A stretch of DNA of 64,000 nucleotides from Caulobacter sp. UNC279MFTsu5.1 (GTDB taxonomy: Bacteria > Pseudomonadota > Alphaproteobacteria > Caulobacterales > Caulobacteraceae). Positions 34,705 to 42,640 of this stretch are shown here, piece after piece. Position 1 is the stretch's first letter, and the number at the start of each line of letters is the position of its first letter. The translations under genes were made by a program, and so were the position numbers. Below the pieces are notes generated by a model. The model was not told where the DNA came from and made no database searches. It saw only the letters and a program-made list of their open reading frames with translations. Where the stretch lies: assembly GCF_900114015.1 (NCBI RefSeq), contig NZ_FORN01000005.1, forward strand, positions 146,094-210,093, given 5' to 3'.

Positions 34705-37545
34705 TCAGCGCGGCTGTTGCGCCGGCGGCGGGGTCGGAACCGCCGGCGGGCGCTGGCCAGGCGGCTGCACCGGACGCTGCGGGCCGATCAGCTTGCGGAA
34801 GCTGATCCGCACCGTCCGGCCGATCGGGTCGCGAAAATCCGGCTGGTAGGCCTGGGGCGTCGAACCGAGGCGATCGTGCACGTCCTGGCGGGTGTCGAAC
34901 AGGTTCTGGGCCTGCAGCTGCACCCGCGAACCGCGCAGCCACGGGTGGGCCCGCAGCAGGTCCGGGCGCGCCGACAGGTCGGCGAACAGGTTCAGGCTGA
35001 ACGTCGACTGGTCGCTGAAGAACAGGTCCTGCTGGGCGGTCGCGCCGTTCAGGCGATAGCCGCTGCGCCAGCTGCCGTTCAGGAACGCGCCCATGCCGCT
35101 CTTGAAGACGCCGACCTGCAGCTGGACCTCGTGCTCGGGCCCCGCGCCCGAGCCGCCGTCCAGGCGGTCGATAACCGGCAGGCCGTCGCGGATGGTGACC
35201 TCGTCCTTCAGTTTCCAGGTGTGATAGAGCGAGACCTGGAACTGGCCCTGGCCGGGGCGCGGGCCGCGGAAGCCGCCGCCGCCGCGGAAACCGCCGCCGG
35301 GGCCGCCGGGGCCCGGGCCGCCCTCAGGTCCGCGACCGCCGCCGGGGCCCCGGGGACCGCCGCCCGGAGGCGGCCCACCGCCGAACGGGAAGCCCGGCAG
35401 GTCGGTGCGCGGCTTGCCGAACGGGCGCGACAGGTTGAAGCCCCAGCGGATCTGTTCCTGCTCGGACTTGGCGTAGTTCACCGGCCGCGAGTCGACCGAG
35501 ATCAGCCGGCCGCCGGCGTCGCGGACGATCCGATCGGGAAAGGCCCGCTCGATGTCGGCGGTGACGGCCGGGAAGCTGTTGATCGAATCGTCGATCCGGG
35601 TGGCCGTGTAGTTGGCGCTGATCTGCAGGTTGGTCTTGGCGTCCTTGGGCAAGGGCCTGATGTTGACGGCCAGCTTGACCACCTGGCGGCTGTCCGACAC
35701 CAGGTCCGGGTTGCCGCCCTCGATCCGCGTGGCCAGCACCGACTGGCCGGTTTTGAAGTCGTAGATCGAGACGTTCGGGGTCGACAGGATCGGGTCGTTC
35801 AACTGCGACGGGGTCGGGGCGCCGTCCTCGCTGGTGTAGCTGACCAGGAAGCTGACCGGATCGACCGGCGACCAGTCGGCGCCGGCGCCCAGGGTGGCCA
35901 GGCCGCCGAAGTCGGACAGCTGCTCGTACTCGCCGTTGAAATTGACCGACAGGTCGCCGAGCGCCGGCAGCACGCCCTTGGCGCGGTCGGCGATCGGCAC
36001 GTTGATGCTGGCCTGCAGGTTGCCGCTGGTGCGCGAGATGCCGCGGTCGGTCACCACGCCCCGGCGGGTGCTGCGGGAGTCCTGGCTCAGGGTGTCGGCG
36101 CCGACCTTGAAGGTGGTCGACACGCCGCCGGCCGGGCCCCGCAGCAGGTCGCCGACGAACACCACCTCGGCGTTGGCGGTGTTCGAGGTCGACTTGGCGG
36201 TGTCGGGCGAGACCCGGGCCAGCAGGTTCGAGGGGATGGCGCCGAACGGATTGAGCGTCGGGTCCCCGGCGGCGACGCCGGCGGCGAAGGCCGCCGCGTC
36301 CAGCCCGCGGCCCGTGGTGGTGTCGCTGGTCGAATAGACGTAGCCGCCGGTGGCGCTCCAGCGCCAGTCCCGGATCCGTCCGTTGGCCGCCGCCGACACG
36401 GTCGCCTTCTGGGTGTCGGTCTTGCGGGCCATCGCGACGTAGTCGTCGGCGTAGCGGTACAGCTGGACGTCCTGGCTGAACGGCGAGAACGGATTGGTCT
36501 CGGGCACCTCCAGGCGGACGCCGGGCAGGCCGAGATAGGCGTAGGAGGTGGAATCCTCGAACGATCCGCTGAGCGTGGCCAGCGAGGCCTTGCCCACCGG
36601 CCGGGTCAGGGCCCCGGTCAGCGAGGTCGAGGTTCCCCGAGGCGCCAGGCTGCGCCAGGCGGTCAGGTCGTCGGTGGCCGCCGTACCCGCGCCGGTCGCG
36701 AAGTCGGCCAGGGTCGCCGGGCCGCCCAGCGCCGCCGTCGGCACGGGCGTGACGGTGACCGGAGCGCCGACCAGGGCGGTCAGGTTCGGATCGATCGGCT
36801 GGAAGTAAATTCCATTGGCGATGTCGGGCGGCTGGCGGTTGAGGCCGGTGACGTTGCCGGTCAGGTCGTAGGGCTGGCCCGACGGCGTGCGCACGATGTC
36901 GCGATCGTTCTCGAACAGGGCCGTGTCGTGCGAGACCTTGCCGTTGAACAGCCAGCGATTGTCGCCCTGGACGCGGAAGAAGGTGCTCTGCAGGTCGGTG
37001 GACGTGCGGTCGCCGGCGGTCGGGACCTTGACCCCCGCCTCGGTGGTCAGGGCGCGAAAGCGGCGGCGCAGGACGATGTTCACCACCCGCTGGTCGGCGC
37101 GGTAGCCGTAGGTCAGCGACACTTCCTCGGGCAGGATCTCGAAGCGCTCGATGGCTTCGGGCGGAATGTCGCGGATTTCCTGGAAGCCCGAGATGCGGCG
37201 GCCGTTGATCAGCATCACCGGTTGGCCGTCGCCGCGGCTCTGGCTGGTGCGCAGCTGCGGCTCCAGGAACGCCAGGAGCTCCGAGATGCTGCCGGCCCCA
37301 TAGGCGCGGATCTGGGCGGGGTTGAGCGTCAGATCGGGCTTGATGTCGCCCTCGACCGAGCCGCGCGGCTTGCCGGCCACGACCTCGACCGCCTCGACCT
37401 CGGCGGCGTACGGATCGGCCCCGGCCGGCCCGGCCTGCTGCGGCGCCCGCTGGACCCGCGCCGCCGTTTCTTGCTGGGCGGGCGCGGCTTCAGGCGCGCC
37501 GTCCAGGGCGGTGGTCATGCCAAGGATCAGGAGAGAGAGCGTCAT
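34705..37545 (-). CDS. TonB-dependent receptor with Gly/Pro-rich insert
   Basis: The 946-residue receptor has a signal-like start (MTLSLLILGMTTALDG), a plug domain (RAYGAGSISELLAFLEPQL, GQPVMLINGRRISGFQEIRDIPPEAIERFEILPEEV, RVVNIVLRRRF) and a long barrel. Near residues 715-760 a block of GGGPPPGGGPRGPGGGRGPEGG-type repeats is inserted between barrel strands, and the C-terminus ends in a Pro/Gln-rich tail (VQPPGQRPPAVPTPPPAQQPR) instead of an aromatic residue. The family has relatives in Caulobacterales. The ligand is unknown. No regulator is adjacent. Confidence 0.88.
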   Translation of the reverse strand: MTLSLLILGMTTALDGAPEAAPAQQETAARVQRAPQQAGPAGADPYAAEVEAVEVVAGKPRGSVEGDIKPDLTLNPAQIRAYGAGSISELLAFLEPQLRTSQSRGDGQPVMLINGRRISGFQEIRDIPPEAIERFEILPEEVSLTYGYRADQRVVNIVLRRRFRALTTEAGVKVPTAGDRTSTDLQSTFFRVQGDNRWLFNGKVSHDTALFENDRDIVRTPSGQPYDLTGNVTGLNRQPPDIANGIYFQPIDPNLTALVGAPVTVTPVPTAALGGPATLADFATGAGTAATDDLTAWRSLAPRGTSTSLTGALTRPVGKASLATLSGSFEDSTSYAYLGLPGVRLEVPETNPFSPFSQDVQLYRYADDYVAMARKTDTQKATVSAAANGRIRDWRWSATGGYVYSTSDTTTGRGLDAAAFAAGVAAGDPTLNPFGAIPSNLLARVSPDTAKSTSNTANAEVVFVGDLLRGPAGGVSTTFKVGADTLSQDSRSTRRGVVTDRGISRTSGNLQASINVPIADRAKGVLPALGDLSVNFNGEYEQLSDFGGLATLGAGADWSPVDPVSFLVSYTSEDGAPTPSQLNDPILSTPNVSIYDFKTGQSVLATRIEGGNPDLVSDSRQVVKLAVNIRPLPKDAKTNLQISANYTATRIDDSINSFPAVTADIERAFPDRIVRDAGGRLISVDSRPVNYAKSEQEQIRWGFNLSRPFGKPRTDLPGFPFGGGPPPGGGPRGPGGGRGPEGGPGPGGPGGGFRGGGGFRGPRPGQGQFQVSLYHTWKLKDEVTIRDGLPVIDRLDGGSGAGPEHEVQLQVGVFKSGMGAFLNGSWRSGYRLNGATAQQDLFFSDQSTFSLNLFADLSARPDLLRAHPWLRGSRVQLQAQNLFDTRQDVHDRLGSTPQAYQPDFRDPIGRTVRISFRKLIGPQRPVQPPGQRPPAVPTPPPAQQPR

Positions 37546-37848
37546 AAACCCCGTCGGCCGTAAAGTTCGGGTCGGCGTGCAGGTACGCAGACATCGTCCA
37601 GCTTGGCCTTAGGCAATGCAAGGCCTAGCAACAAGTTACGGATGCTTAAGGTCGATTTGATGCAGGACTGTTACATAAGATGTCGCGGCTGATGCATGAC
37701 AAAGCCTGCGCCCCGCAAGTCCCACGCCTTGGGATTTGAGACGAGTGGAATGGCGATTCTATGGCCTTGGGCCGCTGTTCCGGCGGCGCGGGCTCGAATT
37801 AAAGGCGTCGGACCGGTGCGAAAACGCAACAGGCGCCGGAGGCGACTT
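37546..37848. other. 303-base gap upstream of the second receptor gene
   Basis: The gap holds the upstream regions of the receptor gene (minus strand) and the downstream end of the nitroreductase gene. It is AT-richer than its flanks (for example around 37610-37690, with ACAAGTTACGG and TGTTACATAAG), which suggests the receptor promoter. I see no gene, repeat or clear operator in it. Confidence 0.5.
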
Positions 37849-38499
37849 TCAGCCAGCGGACCATTCGGTGGTGATCGCGCCCACATCCGGCCGCGCCCGC
37901 TCCTGCGGGGCTTCGGTCGAGGTGCCCAGATAGAGGAAGCCGGCCACCAGCTCGTCGTCGGCCAGGCCGAGGATGGCCTTGGCGCGCGGGTCGTACGAGT
38001 ACCAGTCGGTGATCCAGTTGGCGCCCCAGCCCATGGCGGCGGCGGCCAGCAGCATCTGCTGGCAGACGGCCGAGGCGCTCTGGCGCTGCTCCCATTCGGG
38101 GATCTCGCCGGGGATATGGCGCGAGATCACGGCCACGGCGACCGGCGGGCGGGTCAGCTTGCGCAGGGCGGCGTTGGCCTTGACAGGATTGGCCTGGCTG
38201 TCGGCCAAGGCCGTAATCCGCTCGGCGAAGACGTCCTTGGCCGGGCCGCGCAGGATCACGAACCGCCAGGGCGCCAGCTTGCCGTGGTCGGGCACCCGGG
38301 CGGCCAGCCGCAGCAGGTCGGCCAGTTGCGCGTCGTCCGGGCCCGGCGCGGTCAGGCTCATGGCCGAGGCCGAGCGTCGCCTGGCCAGGAAGTCCAGCAC
38401 CGCCGGCGACGGCTCGATCGGCAGCACTTCGCCGAATTCTGGGGCTGGGGGAACTGAACCGGCCAAGACGACCTCCGGGAAGCACGATAAGCAGCACAC
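37849..38499 (-). CDS. Nitroreductase-family flavoprotein
   Basis: The 216-residue FMN-dependent oxidoreductase has the family pattern LDFLARRRSASAMSL, LLRLAARVPDHGKLAPWRFVIL and MGWGANWITDWYSYDP, with a C-terminal GTSTEAPQERARP. The reading starts at 38499 with a Cys-rich stretch (MCCLSCF) that may not be part of the protein. A GTG at 38427 (VLPIEPSPAVLDF) is a plausible alternative. Substrates of this family include nitroaromatics and quinones. The gene faces NUDIX, so the two are divergent. Confidence 0.85.
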   Translation of the reverse strand: MCCLSCFPEVVLAGSVPPAPEFGEVLPIEPSPAVLDFLARRRSASAMSLTAPGPDDAQLADLLRLAARVPDHGKLAPWRFVILRGPAKDVFAERITALADSQANPVKANAALRKLTRPPVAVAVISRHIPGEIPEWEQRQSASAVCQQMLLAAAAMGWGANWITDWYSYDPRAKAILGLADDELVAGFLYLGTSTEAPQERARPDVGAITTEWSAG

Positions 38500-38541
38500 C
38501 TATGGCCGAGCCTCGGCCGCCACAAGCCGCGAGCCGTCCGC

Positions 38542-39165
38542 ATGACCGATAAACCTGCCAAGCCTAGGCCAGCATGGCTCGAACCGCACGGGACGCCGTG
38601 GGCCGTGACCCGCGAAACGGTCGTCTACGACAATCCCTGGATCACCCTGACCGAGTATCAGGCGATCGCCCCCACCGGTCGGCCGGCGCTGTACGGCAAG
38701 GTGGCGTTCAAGAACCGGGCGATCGGCGTCGTGCCGCTGCACGCCGACGGCACGGTCACCCTGGTGGGCCAGAACCGCTTTCCCCACGCCAACTACAGCT
38801 GGGAGATTCCCGAAGGCGGCGCGCCGCTGGCCGAGGACCCGCTGGACGGCGCCAAGCGCGAGCTGGCCGAGGAGGTCGGGCTGGAGGCCGCCGACTGGCG
38901 GCTGATCCTGACCATGGAGCTGTCCAACTCGATCACCGACGAGATCTGCCACGGCTATCTGGCCCTGGACCTGACGCCGACGGCGACCGCGCCGGACGAG
39001 ACCGAAGACCTGGCGATGGCCCGTGTTCCGTTCGGCCAGGCCCTCGACGCGGCGGTGTCCGGCCACATGCCGGACTCCTTGACGGTGGCTTTACTGCTGC
39101 GGGTGCACCATATGGCGGTGAAGGGCGAACTGCCGGCCGATCTGGCCAGGCTTGTGCTCGCCTGA
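38542..39165 (+). CDS. NUDIX hydrolase (ADP-ribose pyrophosphatase-like)
   Basis: The 207-residue protein has a complete Nudix box at residues 92-114 (GGAPLAEDPLDGAKRELAEEVGL) with the REUXEE metal-binding core, preceded by YSWEIPEG. The N-terminal part (VTRETVVYDNPWITLTEYQ) is typical of ADP-ribose or nucleoside-diphosphate-sugar pyrophosphatases. It is followed by cysE on the same strand after a hairpin. Confidence 0.9.
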   Translation: MTDKPAKPRPAWLEPHGTPWAVTRETVVYDNPWITLTEYQAIAPTGRPALYGKVAFKNRAIGVVPLHADGTVTLVGQNRFPHANYSWEIPEGGAPLAEDPLDGAKRELAEEVGLEAADWRLILTMELSNSITDEICHGYLALDLTPTATAPDETEDLAMARVPFGQALDAAVSGHMPDSLTVALLLRVHHMAVKGELPADLARLVLA

Positions 39166-39223
39166 CGGCGGCCTTAAGTGCGCGAACGGTTTCGCGCGCC
39201 AGCCGTTGAAACCTGGGCGCCTG

Positions 39224-39246
39224 GAGCATTTCTCAAAAAGATGCTC
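39224..39246. promoter_or_regulatory. Hairpin directly upstream of cysE
   Basis: GAGCAT at 39224-39229 pairs with ATGCTC at 39241-39246 around an A-rich loop. It ends 28 bases before the cysE GTG and may be a remnant of the dispersed AAAATGCTCT-type repeat. A regulatory role is not shown. Confidence 0.35.
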
Positions 39247-39274
39247 TATAGGCGGCGTGGGAGAGGAGAGCCCG

Positions 39275-40105
39275 GTGGCCAAGCATCTCGAGGTCGTGAC
39301 GCAGGAAACCACGCCGCCCGTCTGGGCCGCGCTGCGCAACCAGGCCGAACACGCCGCCAAGGCCGAGCCGGCTCTGGCCTCGCTGCTCAACGCCGTGATC
39401 CTCAGTCACGACAACCTGGCCGACGCCCTGACCTTCCAGCTGGCGCGCAAGCTGGGTGACCAGGAGATGCGGGCCATGACCGCCCGCGAATTCGCCGCCG
39501 ACGCCTTCGACAGCGACCCGTCGCTGGTGGCCGCCGCCGAGGCCGACCTGGTGGCGGTGTTCGAGCGCGATCCAGCCACCAAGGGCTATGTCCAGCCGTT
39601 CCTGTTCTTCAAGGGCTTCCTGGCTCTGCAGACCCATCGCGTGTCGCACTGGCTGTGGAGCCAGGGCCGCGAAACCCTGGCCTTCTACCTGCAGAGCCGG
39701 GCCAGCGAGGTCTTCCAGGTCGACATCAATCCGGCCGCCCGCATCGGCCAGGGCGTATTCATCGACCACGGCACCGGCATCGTCATCGGCGAGACCGCGG
39801 TGGTCGGCGACGACGTCTCGATGCTGCACGGCGTGACCCTGGGCGGCACCGGCGCCGAGCGCGGCGACCGCCACCCGAAGATCGGCCGGGGCGTGCTGCT
39901 GGGCGCGGGCGCCAAGGTGCTGGGCAATATCGCGATCGGCGAATACGCCAAGATCGCCTCGGGTTCGGTGGTGCTCAAGCCCGTGCCGCCGCACTGCACG
40001 GCCGCCGGCGTGCCCGCCCGGATCGTCAACTGCCCCACTTGCGAAGAGCCGGCCCGGACGATGGATCACACCCTGGCCGACGTGGTCTACGACTACGTGA
40101 TCTAG
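39275..40105 (+). CDS. cysE: Serine O-acetyltransferase
   Basis: CysE makes O-acetylserine, the precursor of cysteine. The 276-residue protein has an N-terminal helical SATase domain (VWAALRNQAEHAAKAEPALASLLNAVIL, ALTFQLARKLGD) and a left-handed beta-helix of hexapeptide repeats with catalytic IDHGTGIVIGETAVVGDDVSMLHGVTLGGTG. The GTG at 39275 follows GAGAGGAGAG and gives a normal N-terminus. An ATG further upstream is not supported by protein character. Confidence 0.93.
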   Translation: MAKHLEVVTQETTPPVWAALRNQAEHAAKAEPALASLLNAVILSHDNLADALTFQLARKLGDQEMRAMTAREFAADAFDSDPSLVAAAEADLVAVFERDPATKGYVQPFLFFKGFLALQTHRVSHWLWSQGRETLAFYLQSRASEVFQVDINPAARIGQGVFIDHGTGIVIGETAVVGDDVSMLHGVTLGGTGAERGDRHPKIGRGVLLGAGAKVLGNIAIGEYAKIASGSVVLKPVPPHCTAAGVPARIVNCPTCEEPARTMDHTLADVVYDYVI

Positions 40106-40143
40106 GTCGGGCGGACCTTCCGACAGGAACGCGTCCGAGCGCG

Positions 40144-40680
40144 CTACTGGCCCTTGGACTTTTCATAGGCCTCCAGGGCCGCCCGGTCCGCCGTCGAGAC
40201 GAGCTCGCAGGCCAGCAGCGTCTTGCCGGGCAAGGACGGGCTCTCGCGGGCGACGATCGAAACCGTTCCGGCGTCGGGCTGCGGCTGCTCCGCCGCCGGC
40301 AGTTCGCGCGCATAGCCCTTGGTGGAAGCGCCCAGCAGGTTGGAGCGCTCGCGCTGGAGCTGGTAGCGCTGGGCCAGCGCCTCGGCCTGCTGGCCCTGGA
40401 TCAGGACGCCGACCGACGTGCCGGCGAACACCACCTCGCTGGTCGTGAAGCCGTCCTGGCCGATCGTCCGCGGCAGCTTGTAGACATAGGCCGTCAGCAA
40501 CGAGGTGTCGGGCTTGGCCAGCTTCTCGGCCGCCTCATACAGCGCCGTCGCCGAGGTCGTCGTATAGGGCGGTTTGCAGAGGGCGGCGTCGTAGAAGGGT
40601 TCGGCCGTGGCGTGAGCGGCTTGGAACGCTCCCGAAGCGACGACGACGACGAAAAGCTTATGGAGCATCCTGTTTCTCAC
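40144..40680 (-). CDS. Hypothetical secreted 178-residue protein
   Basis: The first ~25 residues (MRNRMLHKLFVVVVASGAFQAAHA) form a signal peptide, with a second ATG at 40668 as an alternative start. The mature protein has two cysteines (ALCKPP and LLACEL) and ordinary soluble character: KLPRTIGQDGFTTSEVVFAGTSVGVLIQG and QAEALAQRYQLQRERSNLLG. I do not recognise the family. It ends 38 bases from the cysE stop and is convergent with cysE. Confidence 0.75.
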   Translation of the reverse strand: MRNRMLHKLFVVVVASGAFQAAHATAEPFYDAALCKPPYTTTSATALYEAAEKLAKPDTSLLTAYVYKLPRTIGQDGFTTSEVVFAGTSVGVLIQGQQAEALAQRYQLQRERSNLLGASTKGYARELPAAEQPQPDAGTVSIVARESPSLPGKTLLACELVSTADRAALEAYEKSKGQ

Positions 40681-40771
40681 GGTCGGCCCATCGGCGATGA
40701 TTCCTCACCTAGGATAGCAACCGCTGGGACGGGTCTCGCGACAAAGTCGTGGATGCGAGCGGCGCGGCCAA

Positions 40772-40802
40772 AAGAAAAGGGCCGCTCCCGGAGGAGCGGC
40801 CC
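40772..40802 (-). terminator. Rho-independent terminator of the 40832 gene
   Basis: GGGCCGCTCC pairs with GGAGCGGCCC around CGGA. On the minus strand the stem is followed by TTTTCTTTT, so it ends the gene at 40832-41785. Confidence 0.88.
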
Positions 40803-40831
40803 TTCGTGTTTCGAAAAGTCGAAGCGGGCGC

Positions 40832-41785
40832 CTAGTACACCACCCCGCCGACGCCGCCGTCCAGGCTGAGGCTCAGGCCCGAGGCGCTCGACTCGCGCAC
40901 CGTCTCCTCGCGATAGGCGGTGTACTTCTCGGTGGTCAGGATGGTCAGGACCTTCACGCCGGCGCCGTAGCGGCGCAACAGCGAGCGCTCGTTGCAGTCG
41001 CGGGCCGGGCGTTGCGGCCGGCACGAGAGGGCGCCGCCGCGGCCGTCCGGGCCGCCGGCCAGGCCCGAGCCGCCGCCCGCGCCGCCGCCGTAGTAGAGGG
41101 CTTCGTTCTTGCCGCAGACATAGGTCTCGCCGCCGAAATTGGCCGCGCTGTAGCCTTCGTAGGCGCCGACCACGTACTGCATGCGCGAGCCGGCGATGCA
41201 GCGATAGAGTTCGCCGTCATAGCCGCTGTCGATGTCGCGGTCGGGGGTGACCTGCGAGGCCGGGTGGGGGATGTCGCGGTCGTCCAGGCAGACGGCGCGG
41301 ATGACCACGCGCTTGAACCGGGTGCGGGTGGCCTCGTAGGACGCGCGACGGCGGGCTTCGCCGCCCTCGACGTTCAGGCCCTGGATGTAGCCGGTCGAGA
41401 CCGGGCCCGAATAGTAGCCGCCATGGGTGCCGCCGCCGTAATAGACGGTCGAGCCGGCTGAGGCCCCCGCGCCGGCGCCGGCGCCGGCGCTGGATCCGGC
41501 CGTGGCCGTGCTGGTCGCCGAGGCGTTGGCGTTGACGATCACCGAACCGCCGACGTGGATGTTGATGCCGGGCACATAGACGTTGTGGCCGCCGCCGCCG
41601 CAGGTGTTGCAGCCGGGCGGGGTGGGCGGACGCGGCGGGGGCGGCGGCGGCGCGCAGCAGGGCGGCGGCGGCGGCGTGCAGCCGCTATTGCACTGGGCGT
41701 AGGCGACGCCGCCGAGCACGAGCGCCCCCAATCCGGCGGCCAAGCTGATCCACAGCTTGGGCAAGGTCATTTTCGGCGCCTTCAT
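40832..41785 (-). CDS. Exported low-complexity protein with silk-like GAGAGA and Cys/Pro regions
   Basis: The 317-residue product has a signal peptide (KLWISLAAGLGALVLGGVAYAQ) starting from the ATG at 41785. Next come CNSGCTPPPPPCCAPPPPPPRP with several cysteines, then a Gly/Asn-rich stretch with VNANASATSTATAGSSAGAGAGAGASAGS, like a silk or fibre repeat, then an ordered C-terminal region with conserved cysteines (VVIRAVCLDDRDIP, YRCIAGSRMQYVVG, ETYVCGKN). The likely location is the envelope or outside the cell. A structural or adhesion role is possible, but nothing in the neighbourhood tells which. Confidence 0.75.
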   Translation of the reverse strand: MKAPKMTLPKLWISLAAGLGALVLGGVAYAQCNSGCTPPPPPCCAPPPPPPRPPTPPGCNTCGGGGHNVYVPGINIHVGGSVIVNANASATSTATAGSSAGAGAGAGASAGSTVYYGGGTHGGYYSGPVSTGYIQGLNVEGGEARRRASYEATRTRFKRVVIRAVCLDDRDIPHPASQVTPDRDIDSGYDGELYRCIAGSRMQYVVGAYEGYSAANFGGETYVCGKNEALYYGGGAGGGSGLAGGPDGRGGALSCRPQRPARDCNERSLLRRYGAGVKVLTILTTEKYTAYREETVRESSASGLSLSLDGGVGGVVY

Positions 41786-41970
41786 CGGCCTCTTCCCTTC
41801 ACAACACATCGGCGTGCCGCGTGGCCCGCGGCCAAGCAAGATTCACGCCATGCCCACCGCTTCACCGGGAAACTGTCCCAGGACGGCACGGTCCTGGGGC
41901 TGGCCCGGTTCTCCCTGCAAGCCCGATGCGGTCGAAAAGGACCGCGAGCGAGCTCGCCAGGGGAACGACG

Positions 41971-42519
41971 ATGTTCCATCCAAGCACGGAACGGTTGATA
42001 GACTATTGGCGTAGCAAGGCCGTTAACGACGGCGTGCCCGCGCGCGCCGCGGTCAATCCGGGCGATTTCCTGGATCTGCTGCCGCAGGTGTTCATCCTCG
42101 GGCGCGACGCCAAGGGCCGCTATCCGGTGCGGCTGGCCGGCGGTTTCGTCACCGACCTGCACGCCCGCGACCTGCGCGGCGAGGACGCCCTGGGCTTCTG
42201 GGCGCTGTCGCATCGGCTGGAGGTCAAGTCGGCCCTGGAGGTCGCGCGTCGGCGGGGCGAGCCCGTGGTGGTCACCGCCGACATCCGCGCCATCGGGGCG
42301 CCGTCGGTGGGCATGGAGGTGCTGCTGGCCCCGATGACCGGCGCCGACGGCCAGGCCGACCGTTTCCTGGGTCTTTACCAGCCCATCGCCATGATGCAGC
42401 GGCTGATGGGCCGTCCGGCCTCGGAGCTGGGCGTGCGCAGGATCCAGGCCCTGGGCCCGGCCAACGAAGAGGCGCCGCGCCTGAGGCTGGCGACGCTGCA
42501 CGGGCGCCGGATCGCCTGA
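41971..42519 (+). CDS. PAS_5-family protein (MopJ-like)
   Basis: The 182-residue soluble protein starts at 41971 (MFHPSTERLIDYWRSKAVND) and has a single PAS_5-type domain: VNPGDFLDLLPQVFILGRDAKGRYPVRLAGG, LRGEDALGFWALS and VVVTADIRAIGAPSVGMEVLLAPM. The family includes Caulobacter MopJ, which links cell-cycle control of CtrA to stress signals, but family members differ in role. The gene is isolated, ending in a strong double hairpin. Confidence 0.8.
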   Translation: MFHPSTERLIDYWRSKAVNDGVPARAAVNPGDFLDLLPQVFILGRDAKGRYPVRLAGGFVTDLHARDLRGEDALGFWALSHRLEVKSALEVARRRGEPVVVTADIRAIGAPSVGMEVLLAPMTGADGQADRFLGLYQPIAMMQRLMGRPASELGVRRIQALGPANEEAPRLRLATLHGRRIA

Positions 42520-42555
42520 GGGACATCACGAGCTTTCCGTCGGGGGGCGGAAAGG

Positions 42556-42622
42556 GCGGCGCGCGGGACCAGGGGCGCGCCGCGGATGGGAAGGGGGCGC
42601 CGCGGGGCGACCCCTTCCCATC
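42556..42622. terminator. Two back-to-back hairpins between convergent genes
   Basis: GCGGCGCGC/GCGCGCCGC at 42556-42583 is followed by GATGGGAAGGGG/CCCCTTCCCATC at 42585-42622, the latter with 12-base perfect arms. They lie between the stops of the PAS_5 gene and the GMC oxidoreductase gene and probably terminate both. Confidence 0.7.
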
Positions 42623-42640
42623 GAGGGGCCTCTCGCGCGT

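Noticed and set aside
34717..37563. Open frame of 948 codons on the plus strand opposite the second TonB receptor
   Set aside because: It is an antisense shadow. The minus strand encodes recognisable plug and barrel sequences.
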